9,493 bases of DNA, taken from the NCBI GenBank assembly GCA_030604975.1, contig JAUVUV010000055.1, positions 1 through 9,493 of the forward strand. Reading direction: 5' to 3'. The notes below the pieces were generated by a model. The model did not search any database, was not told the origin of the DNA, and worked only from the letters and a program-made list of their open reading frames with translations. The position numbers and the translations under genes are program-made. The stretch's first letter is position 1. Every line of letters starts with the position of its first letter. This DNA is from Candidatus Glassiibacteriota bacterium (GTDB lineage Bacteria; Gemmatimonadota; Glassbacteria; GWA2-58-10). Below, one piece after another: positions 1 through 6,592 of the stretch.

Positions 1-2
1 AA

Positions 3-95
3 GCCGCGGAGTATCACAACGATGAATTTGATCGATCTTATCTCCCACCCGTGAGCGAACAGATCAAGACAACCCCCTGTCTCCCCCTTTTTTAA
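3..95 (+). CDS. Possible C-terminal end of a plus-strand gene (partial)
   Basis: Frame 3 is open from the left edge to a TAA at 93-95 and gives about 30 residues beginning AAEYHNDEFDRSYLPPVSEQ. The polar, mixed composition of the first 20-odd residues looks protein-like. The last residues (roughly TPCLPLF) are read out of the C-rich palindrome at 82-101, which also supplies the stop. If real, this gene converges on lysC and its original end was overwritten by, or extended into, the repeat. No family is recognisable from so short a piece. The stretch could also be non-coding, since 30 open codons can occur by chance. Confidence 0.3.
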   Translation, partial: AAEYHNDEFDRSYLPPVSEQIKTTPCLPLF

Positions 96-158
96 GGGGG
101 ACTATTTACTGATCTCCCTTTGGTAAGGGGGATTACATACCAATCCCCCTAAGGGGTT
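82..158. repeat. Cluster of three C/G-rich palindromes (AAGGGGGA type)
   Basis: Three short inverted repeats follow one another. At 82-101 a perfect 8-bp stem TCCCCCTT/AAGGGGGA encloses a TTTT loop. At 112-133 a 9-bp stem with one G-T wobble encloses TGGT. At 146-156 CCCC/GGGG encloses TAA. The units share a TCCCCCTT / AAGGGGGA core, so they look like successive, partly decayed copies of one small repeat family. Similar short intergenic repeats are common in environmental bacterial genomes. No coding capacity, transposase or target-site duplication is visible. They could end transcription arriving from either side. Confidence 0.6.
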
Positions 159-337
159 ACCACGAAACAAATCTTCGAGGAACTCCTTCCGGTTAAACAC
201 GATCACCGAATATTATAACCCTTGCAGATTCCGAGTTCAAGGGAGATATACAAAAGGCCGGATGTGACAGCCACTTGGCTGGTTGCCGCATCCGGCCCTT
301 TGGGTATTGAATGCCGATTACTTACTGAGGAACCTAC
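96..337. other. Intergenic region downstream of lysC
   Basis: Between the possible plus-strand gene end and the lysC stop there is no credible reading frame. The region holds most of the palindrome cluster and the lysC terminator hairpin. The remaining part, about 159-251, shows no repeat, RNA gene or binding-site pattern that I can support. Confidence 0.5.
252..301 (-). terminator. Rho-independent terminator of lysC
   Basis: Read on the minus strand, the sequence beginning 37 nt past the lysC stop is AAAGGG, then a 9-bp perfect stem GGCCGGATG/CATCCGGCC (289-297 with 256-264), followed directly by TTTT (255-252). The 24-nt apex contains a second small hairpin, CAGCC/GGCTG with an AAGT loop (268-281). 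A GC-rich stem with an immediate T-run is the classic intrinsic terminator. An A-run before the left arm could give partial function in the other direction. The left arm plus the next bases read GCCGGATGCGGC, which resembles an enterobacterial REP half-site, but the terminator explanation is sufficient. Confidence 0.75.
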
Positions 338-1678
338 TCAGCTTATACAGGCGTAGTAGAGCGCCTTGATCGCGCGCTCTGAGTCCTTGTCATCCACCAT
401 GAAAGTGATATTGATCTCCGAGCCGCCCTGAGAGATCAGCTCCACATTGACCCCCGCAGTGCCAAGAGTACTGAACACCCTGCCGGAGACTCCGGGGGTA
501 TGGCGCATCCCCTCGCCCACCACACAGATTATGGTCTTGCCCTTGTCCAGCGAGACATTGGAGAACTCCTCCAGCTCTTTGATCACCTTGTCCAGGTCGC
601 GCGGATTGTCCACGGTGAGCGAAACCGAAACCTCGCTTGTGGCCATCACCTCGATATCGGTTTCGTGCTTGGCGAATATATTGAAGATCCGCGCCATATA
701 GCCCGAAGAACCGAGCATCCTGGTAGATTCGATATTCAGCCGGTAAGCTCCGGTTCTGTTTGCTATGGCCTTGATCACCTTGTTCTGCTTTACAGATTCG
801 TTTCTGATCGTGGTGCCCGGGGCATCTTGCTGAAAAGTGTTAAGGATTACCACTGGGATATTCTTGCGCATTGCCGGTTCGATGGCTTTGGGGTGAAGAA
901 CCCTTGCGCCGAAATACGCCAGCTCCTTGGCTTCATCGAACGAGATGCAGTCAAGCCTTTCGGCATCGGGTATCAGCCTCGGGTCGACACTCCGCATTCC
1001 GCTAACATCTGTCCAGATCTGGATCTCATCCACCCCGAACGAGGCTCCGACCAGGGCCGCGGTATAGTCGCTGCCGCCCCGGCCCAGGGTGGTTATCCGG
1101 CCGTCAGCGGTATGGCCCACGAAACCGGGGATGACCAGAACTTTTTTCTCTTTGCGTAATCCAGCCAGTACCTGGCCTTCTAACTCTTCAGGCACGGTGG
1201 CGTCCTGAAACTTTTCATTGGTCCTGATTCCAAGCTCCTCAACCTTCACGCACCTGGCAGGAATACCTTTACTGTTGAAAAGTGCGGTGATTATGTTACT
1301 GGAAAGCCTTTCGCCGAATGAGAAAATTTCATCGAGAAATTCCCGGTACGGTCTGTCTACATTGACCAAAACCTTGATAAGTTTTTTCCAGGTCTGATCG
1401 ACAGTTTTCCAGGGTAGGCCGAGTTCCTTGAGCACATTTTTGTGCTTGCTTCTAATGATGTCGAGGTTTTCCTCAAAAGGCTTGTGGGCATGAGCAAGTT
1501 CCGCCATGGACTCGAACTGGTCGGTGATCTTGCTCTCGCCTGGCTCGGAGACACCCACCGCGCTGACAACCACCAGCGGCTGTCGATCGAGCCTGGATCG
1601 CACAATCTCTGCTACGGAGAGCATCCGTGAAGCGGTAGCAACAGAAGTGCCCCCGAATTTCATTACAATGTGTCCCAT
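338..1678 (-). CDS. lysC: Aspartate kinase, lysine-sensitive LysC type
   Basis: Catalyses ATP-dependent phosphorylation of L-aspartate to 4-phospho-aspartate, the first step towards lysine, threonine, methionine and diaminopimelate; cytosolic. The 446 residues match the monofunctional LysC size (E. coli LysC is 449). Visible family motifs are KFGGTSV at 7-13 (nucleotide and aspartate binding), FGERLSS at 121-127, TTLGRGGSDYTA at 196-207, WTDVSGMRSVDPR at 222-234 and ELAYFGARVLHP at 252-263. Two C-terminal ACT domains follow (about 313-375 and 383-446). In the first, SSGYMARIF and TSEVSVSLTVD resemble the lysine-binding ACT of E. coli LysC, so feedback inhibition by lysine is likely; that is an inference from family similarity. 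The start at 1678 places five residues before KFGG, as usual. A second ATG (residue 6, 1663) is possible but leaves almost no leader. The Shine-Dalgarno is weak. The gene ends in a strong terminator and is separated from the upstream gene by an AT-rich gap, so it probably has its own promoter. Confidence 0.96.
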   Translation of the reverse strand: MGHIVMKFGGTSVATASRMLSVAEIVRSRLDRQPLVVVSAVGVSEPGESKITDQFESMAELAHAHKPFEENLDIIRSKHKNVLKELGLPWKTVDQTWKKLIKVLVNVDRPYREFLDEIFSFGERLSSNIITALFNSKGIPARCVKVEELGIRTNEKFQDATVPEELEGQVLAGLRKEKKVLVIPGFVGHTADGRITTLGRGGSDYTAALVGASFGVDEIQIWTDVSGMRSVDPRLIPDAERLDCISFDEAKELAYFGARVLHPKAIEPAMRKNIPVVILNTFQQDAPGTTIRNESVKQNKVIKAIANRTGAYRLNIESTRMLGSSGYMARIFNIFAKHETDIEVMATSEVSVSLTVDNPRDLDKVIKELEEFSNVSLDKGKTIICVVGEGMRHTPGVSGRVFSTLGTAGVNVELISQGGSEINITFMVDDKDSERAIKALYYACIS

Positions 1679-1834
1679 TCTAACTCTACTCAGCGTGAGG
1701 TGTTGGTTGTTAAATCGACCAATATGAAATGCTACTCGGGGTGTGAATAATTAAAAAAAAACAAACTAAATAAATAGCCAATATTTATCAACACTTTTAA
1801 CGGTTTTGAAATTAATGGTCCTAGTATCTGGCAT
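1679..1834 (-). promoter_or_regulatory. AT-rich gap, probable lysC promoter region
   Basis: This 156-bp stretch between the cyclase gene stop and the lysC start is strikingly AT-rich, mostly A/T between about 1745 and 1815, compared with the flanking coding DNA. That makes it the natural place for a lysC promoter. One weak sigma70-like candidate on the minus strand is TTCAAA (1810-1805), a 17-nt spacer and TAAATA (1787-1782). The match is poor and the same bases form the small hairpin listed separately, so no exact promoter is claimed. The gap is too short and too AT-rich for a lysine riboswitch, and I see no such structure. Confidence 0.4.
1753..1787 (-). terminator. Weak candidate terminator after the cyclase gene
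   Basis: On the minus strand a perfect 6-bp stem TAAATA/TATTTA with loop TTGGC (1787-1771) is followed, after 9 nt, by a run of nine T (1761-1753). It lies about 50 nt past the stop of the large gene. The stem is entirely A/T and the T-run is not adjacent, so it would be an inefficient terminator at best. It may simply be AT-rich promoter DNA. Confidence 0.25.
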
Positions 1835-4800
1835 TTAATATCTCTTTCCTGCAAGACGATTCCTCACGCTTTGGCAGAATTCACTGAAACTTCTGCTGCC
1901 CACTTTATCTGCCTGGGCTTTCAGCTCCTCATAAAGCGGGGCTGCATCCCGGGGATCCTGCTGGTTATCGAGCTCCCAGCGGATGAGTTCGCGCAGAGAA
2001 TGCATCAGGTTTTCCGGCTGCCCGGCCTTGCGAGCCAGTTCGACAGATTCCTCAAGCAGTTGCCTACAGGATTCCGCTTTGGCCGGGTCAGATTCGGGGT
2101 CTTCCATCATATCGAGGGCCAGGTTTCGTAGGGCCCAGCTTTTGCCGAAATCGTCTTTCAGCTTACGGCTTATCTTGAGGGCTTTTTCATGATACTGGCG
2201 CGCCTGGGAAAACTTTCCGTTTTCGCGATGAATCTCTCCCAGAAGGTTCGAGATGTCCATTAATTGAAGATTCCAGCCGCCTTCACGGGCCATATCGTAT
2301 GCAGGCTCGAGCGCCTCCAGCGCCTCGGTGGATCGGGCCGTGATATGCAGCACTTCGGCCAGGTTGTAGCGCGTGCCCACGACAAACTCCTTGTAGCCGA
2401 TACTCTCCCCGATACTCAACGCGCGCCGGTACCAGGGCTCGGATTCCTCGTACTTTTCTAAAAACATATAGCTTTCGCCGATATTGAACTGGAGCGCGGC
2501 AAGCTCTCTTGTTTCGCCTACCAGTACCTCGAGAGTGTCGTGCTGTGCTGAGAGTGTTTCCAGGGCTTCCTGATTGCGGCCCATATCATTGTCCACCACC
2601 CCCAAGTTGATTCGCACCTGGATCTCGGTTTTCAAATCACCGATCGAACTTGCAAGTTTCAAGGCCTGGTTGAAATACTGAAGGCTTTCCTCAAGCTTGA
2701 AAGCTTTCATCAGCGAAAGGCCGATCGAGTTCAACAGCATCGCCCTGATTTTCTTCAACCGCGGCTCGGCTTCATCTTTTACCAGCTCCAGAGCATCCCG
2801 GTATATTTCGACCGCCCGGCTGAATTCACCCCTGCGGTGAAACACACTACCGCGGTTTCGCAACAGGAATGCCTTAAATATGCACTCCTCCACAGAAAGA
2901 GGGGAACCGGCCACGCGCGTGAAAATATGCTCGGCCTTGTTGAGATATTTGAGGGCTTCATCACGCTCTCCCTTTTCCAGGTGTGTGCGTGCCCGGTCGT
3001 TCAGGATCTCGGAAAGTAAAAGGCCATCTTTCAACTTATCCGCAGCAAGGGAGAAATGCTCGATTGCGCGGTCGAAATCGCCCTTGCGCGAGCGCTGGAA
3101 ATAAGTCTTGCCCTCCAGATGCCTGGCCCGGGTCTCCAGTTCGTCCTCGCCTTTGGAGGAGGCCATACTGGCGAGATTTTCAAAATCCTCAAGCGCTTTA
3201 TCATAGTGGCCCAGAAGAAGGTTCACCTGGCCTCTATTTTCGAGCATGCTCATTCTTCGCCTCTCGGCGTCCTCGACCCTGTACTCGCTCAGGATTTTCT
3301 CGATGCGATCAAGCAGCATCAGGCTCTTTTCATTGTCGAAAACCTCCCTGGCAAGCTCTCCCGCCTCGAGATAATATGCGCAGGATTTTTCGGGTATCTC
3401 GGCGCTCGAATAATGGAGCGCGGTGAGCAGGGCCTTTTCAAACTTGTTGGCAAGCTCGGTATTCTCGAATACTTTTGCGACTCCCTGGTGAAGCCTTTTG
3501 CGCATCGAGGGAACCAGTTCCTGATACAGCTTCTCGCCGATCAAGGCCCGCTTGAATGTATAAACCCAGTCCGGATCCTTTTCGTTTTCCAGGCGAGTGA
3601 TCTCATAGCCGGTGAGCCTGCTGAATACCTCTTCCAGGTCGGTGTGTTTGAACAGATTATCCCGGTCCGCCACAGGCAGAAAGCGGCGGATGATGATATA
3701 ACGCAGGATATTGCCCAGCACGCTCGAATACTGAATGGCCACATGCTCCTCTTTGGACAGGCGACTTATCCGATCCTCGATAACCCCCTGAATTCTGGTC
3801 GGGATCGAGACGTGGCGAAAACTTTCGCTGTTGAATCTGGTGCATTTGCCATCAGCGATAGTGACAATCTCCTGTTCGAGGATCTTGTTACAGAACTCGA
3901 TCACGAAAAACGGGTTGGCTTCCAGTTCTTTTTCGATTCTGGTTTTCAGCTCCCCGGGCATATCGGATTCATAATCTTCGGAATCGATACCGAGCACCAG
4001 GTTAGCCAGCGTCTTGATTGCCGGCAGTTTGAGCAGTCCGGGTTTGAGAATGTGGCGTTCTGCCAGCAGGTTTTTATCGCGAAGGATACCGAGCTGGATA
4101 GCTTTGCGGGCGTTGACACAGACCACCAGCCCTTTATTAACCCGGCGGAGAATATAGTTTAGAAGATGGAGGCTGTTGCGGTCGGACCACTGAAGGTCAT
4201 CAATGCAGAGCAGAACCGTGCTTCCGGGACCGCCGCGCTCGACCTCCCTGGCGAAAATGTCCCCGGTACGCTTGTAGAAAATGTTCCGCCTGGCCTCGGA
4301 GTCGAGAGCCGAGGAAAAGCCGGTTTCCGGCACCTCAACACCAATAAAGGAGGCGATCACTGGAGCCTGTTCGGCCAGTTCCGGGTCGGAGGGATCGAGC
4401 ATTGAGAGCACTTCGGCGATCTTGTCTCGCTTGAGTTCTGGTGGATCCTGGTTGTTGATCCGGAAAATCTGCTCTTTCAGGATGCGGATAAAGGGATAAT
4501 AAGGATAAGCGCCTTCGTCGCTATGGCTTTCGGTCTGTTCGGCATCAACTTTTCCGGCCCTCTTCGCCACTGTCCCCTCACCCTGGTACCAGCTGTAGCA
4601 TTCGCCGAAATATACCGGCCAGCCGCGTTCGAGTGCCCAATGGACGAGTTCTGCGATTCTCCTTGTCTTGCCCACACCGCTCCTGGCGACAAAGGCCATT
4701 ATCTGCGACCGCTCTCTCCTGCCATCGGCAACCTGCTCGATCAGATCCATGCACTTGGCAAGGAACCTGCATTTGCGCATATCCTCGAAATCCTGCACCA

Positions 4801-6592
4801 CCTCGCCCTCGACAGTCACAAGCGGCACCTTGCGCAGACGAGCGATGAATTCAGATATACTTTCGACTACTTTGCGCTCTGTAAGGCTGTAAAGAGCAAC
4901 CGGTTTGCTGAAACCCTTGAGATTTGCCTCGCGCACCGCAGACGCCGGCTGGATCAGGTGCTCGACCTTCCTGCAGTGGCTCTCGATCGTAAATATCGTA
5001 CCCGAGGGATTTACAATGTTGCCGGAGCTGTCGGTCTCCAGCGCCTCGTCCACCAGGCGCGCGGCCAGATTGCAGTCCGGCCCGATAATCGTTTCCTCGT
5101 TGTTGACAATATTGTCGCCGGCCGGCCCCTGGAGGCCCTTGCCCACGCTCATTCCGCCGCGGATTTTTACCTCGGAGCCAAGCGTCCTGCCCAGCGATTC
5201 TCTAAGATCGCGCCACGCATTCCAGAGTATTTCGGCATAATAGCGGTCGCTCTCCCTCTTTTCGCTGAACATTGTGCCCAGCACTCCCATCAGGTTGAAA
5301 TCGCCCTTGTGAAAGATATTGTACTTATAGTGGATCCCGTAGCGGGCCATCACCCGGTGGACTTCATCGGCCAATGAATTGAGCACCTTCTCGGACGAGA
5401 TCTCAAAATTGCAGAACAGCACACCGCTGTCCCGCACGGCCGAGCAGGATTCATCGAGCAGGATGTTCTTGTTGCCTTCGTGACCCAGATTTCGCACGAT
5501 GTGAAGCAGAAGCAACCTGCTGCCGATATACTTTTCTACCTCGAAAATCTGGTTTGCTATTTTTCTGATCCGCTTTTTCTTGGCTTCAAGGTCGAGTTTT
5601 GCAACTGCCTCTTTGACTGATTTCCCTTGCTTAAAACCCCGGGCGCACAAATCCTCGACAAACTCGCCGATTTTTTCCATGCCCGAGGGAGCGATCACAA
5701 GCTTGCGAAAAGCACCTACAGGCTCGGAAATGACCAGGTCTGAGGGTTCAAGGTCCAGCCATTTCTGCTCGAACAAGCCGTTGAGCCTGGAGTAGCAGTG
5801 CTGGTCGATTCCGAACCCTTTCACTTCTTCCACCTCGCCGCAGACCGGGTCGTCGCTTCCGCCCAGCTTCTCTGCCAGGGCTACGAGCTTGCCGGTGGCG
5901 CCCCAGGTGATCCTTGAGCGTACCCGGTTGCCGTAAAAATCGCTCCTGGGCCGGGGATCGAAAATAAGACCTCCACTTTCCCGGACCAAGAGCTCGCTGA
6001 TAAATTCCTCGATTTCATCCTGATGCGGCTTGCCTAGGAGTTTGCGCCTTAATTCCTCACGCACCTCACGGGTCACCAGCGGCATCGCGGCCCGGATCGA
6101 AAGCATCACCTTGAAGGCCGCCATTGCCCTGTCTCCCTCGTGATCCTCGTCCTTGAAATGGTCCAGCACCAGCCCCATTTTGTTCAGACAGAAGCGGTTA
6201 AGGATGCTCAGATTCACGATGTCGCCGGCTTCCTCCTTGCCGAACCGCTCGGTCAGAGAGGTGAGCAGCGCTGTGAACCCGCTGACATCGGCAAAGAAAA
6301 AGTAGGCTCCGTCATCGCACCTGTTGCGCAGGTAGCCGAGGATGGCATCTCCACCGCGTTCGGAAATACCATATGAGGGGTCGCGTGCGGGAATAAAAAG
6401 GCGGGTATTTTCAAGCACGTTTTCCAGGTAAACCAGCAGCGGGCCTGATTCATCTTTCGTGATTGCATCCAGGTTGTCCCCGCGGCAAGCCTCGGCCCAG
6501 GAGAGATTGACATTGGCAAGAATCTCACCCAGAAGGCTCATTTCCGGCTGTTTTTCACGGCGAGGCGGAATAACCTTTTTTCTTCTGATCAT
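1835..6592 (-). CDS. Tandem-domain class III adenylyl cyclase with P-loop NTPase and TPR tail (sAC-like)
   Basis: Probable cytosolic signalling enzyme making cAMP from ATP; no signal peptide or membrane segment is seen. Domains in order: cyclase homology domain 1 (about 97-275), linker, cyclase homology domain 2 (about 388-570), P-loop NTPase (about 605-830; Walker A ARSGVGKT 636-643, Walker B LLCIDDLQW 794-802), helical/winged-helix region (to about 1060, with SVLGNILR 957-964), and TPR repeats (about 1065-1535). Domain 1 has FADVSGFT with D102 and EGD with D154, the two metal-binding aspartates, 52 residues apart. Domain 2 has N395 where a metal aspartate is expected. It keeps K429 (HKGD) and T501 (ETIIG), the adenine-pocket positions, and N508/R512 (NLAAR), the transition-state pair. 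The combination suggests one composite active site. Length (1585) and order match animal soluble adenylyl cyclase (ADCY10, about 1610). The start at 6592 lies inside the preceding gene, with GGGGG 11 nt upstream; an ATG at residue 18 (6541), 13 nt past the preceding stop, is the alternative. cAMP product is inferred. A catalytically dead cyclase-like regulator remains possible. Confidence 0.88.
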   Translation of the reverse strand: MIRRKKVIPPRREKQPEMSLLGEILANVNLSWAEACRGDNLDAITKDESGPLLVYLENVLENTRLFIPARDPSYGISERGGDAILGYLRNRCDDGAYFFFADVSGFTALLTSLTERFGKEEAGDIVNLSILNRFCLNKMGLVLDHFKDEDHEGDRAMAAFKVMLSIRAAMPLVTREVREELRRKLLGKPHQDEIEEFISELLVRESGGLIFDPRPRSDFYGNRVRSRITWGATGKLVALAEKLGGSDDPVCGEVEEVKGFGIDQHCYSRLNGLFEQKWLDLEPSDLVISEPVGAFRKLVIAPSGMEKIGEFVEDLCARGFKQGKSVKEAVAKLDLEAKKKRIRKIANQIFEVEKYIGSRLLLLHIVRNLGHEGNKNILLDESCSAVRDSGVLFCNFEISSEKVLNSLADEVHRVMARYGIHYKYNIFHKGDFNLMGVLGTMFSEKRESDRYYAEILWNAWRDLRESLGRTLGSEVKIRGGMSVGKGLQGPAGDNIVNNEETIIGPDCNLAARLVDEALETDSSGNIVNPSGTIFTIESHCRKVEHLIQPASAVREANLKGFSKPVALYSLTERKVVESISEFIARLRKVPLVTVEGEVVQDFEDMRKCRFLAKCMDLIEQVADGRRERSQIMAFVARSGVGKTRRIAELVHWALERGWPVYFGECYSWYQGEGTVAKRAGKVDAEQTESHSDEGAYPYYPFIRILKEQIFRINNQDPPELKRDKIAEVLSMLDPSDPELAEQAPVIASFIGVEVPETGFSSALDSEARRNIFYKRTGDIFAREVERGGPGSTVLLCIDDLQWSDRNSLHLLNYILRRVNKGLVVCVNARKAIQLGILRDKNLLAERHILKPGLLKLPAIKTLANLVLGIDSEDYESDMPGELKTRIEKELEANPFFVIEFCNKILEQEIVTIADGKCTRFNSESFRHVSIPTRIQGVIEDRISRLSKEEHVAIQYSSVLGNILRYIIIRRFLPVADRDNLFKHTDLEEVFSRLTGYEITRLENEKDPDWVYTFKRALIGEKLYQELVPSMRKRLHQGVAKVFENTELANKFEKALLTALHYSSAEIPEKSCAYYLEAGELAREVFDNEKSLMLLDRIEKILSEYRVEDAERRRMSMLENRGQVNLLLGHYDKALEDFENLASMASSKGEDELETRARHLEGKTYFQRSRKGDFDRAIEHFSLAADKLKDGLLLSEILNDRARTHLEKGERDEALKYLNKAEHIFTRVAGSPLSVEECIFKAFLLRNRGSVFHRRGEFSRAVEIYRDALELVKDEAEPRLKKIRAMLLNSIGLSLMKAFKLEESLQYFNQALKLASSIGDLKTEIQVRINLGVVDNDMGRNQEALETLSAQHDTLEVLVGETRELAALQFNIGESYMFLEKYEESEPWYRRALSIGESIGYKEFVVGTRYNLAEVLHITARSTEALEALEPAYDMAREGGWNLQLMDISNLLGEIHRENGKFSQARQYHEKALKISRKLKDDFGKSWALRNLALDMMEDPESDPAKAESCRQLLEESVELARKAGQPENLMHSLRELIRWELDNQQDPRDAAPLYEELKAQADKVGSRSFSEFCQSVRNRLAGKRY

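Noticed and set aside
82..158. CRISPR array
   Set aside because: The repeated units are short palindromes of unequal spacing and imperfect identity, without direct repeats separated by uniform spacers.
500..1159. 219-codon plus-strand open frame opposite lysC
   Set aside because: The minus strand here encodes the conserved catalytic and ACT motifs of aspartate kinase; the plus frame is a shadow.
1679..1834. Lysine riboswitch (L box) upstream of lysC
   Set aside because: The gap is only 156 bp, very AT-rich, and lacks the multi-stem GC-containing structure expected of that element.
3056..4162. 368-codon open frame on the plus strand opposite the cyclase gene
   Set aside because: It is fully antisense to a strongly supported coding region with recognisable domains, has no recognisable motif of its own, and is the kind of shadow frame expected from codon bias.
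4523..5377. 284-codon plus-strand open frame opposite the second cyclase domain
   Set aside because: It lies over the conserved cyclase and P-loop motifs on the other strand, and its translation shows no family signature.
5768..6304. Cyclase domain 1 as fully degenerate
   Set aside because: At first the usual GGxxxKFxGDA motif seemed absent, but EGDRAMAAF places an aspartate 52 residues after FAD, the canonical distance, so the metal site appears complete.
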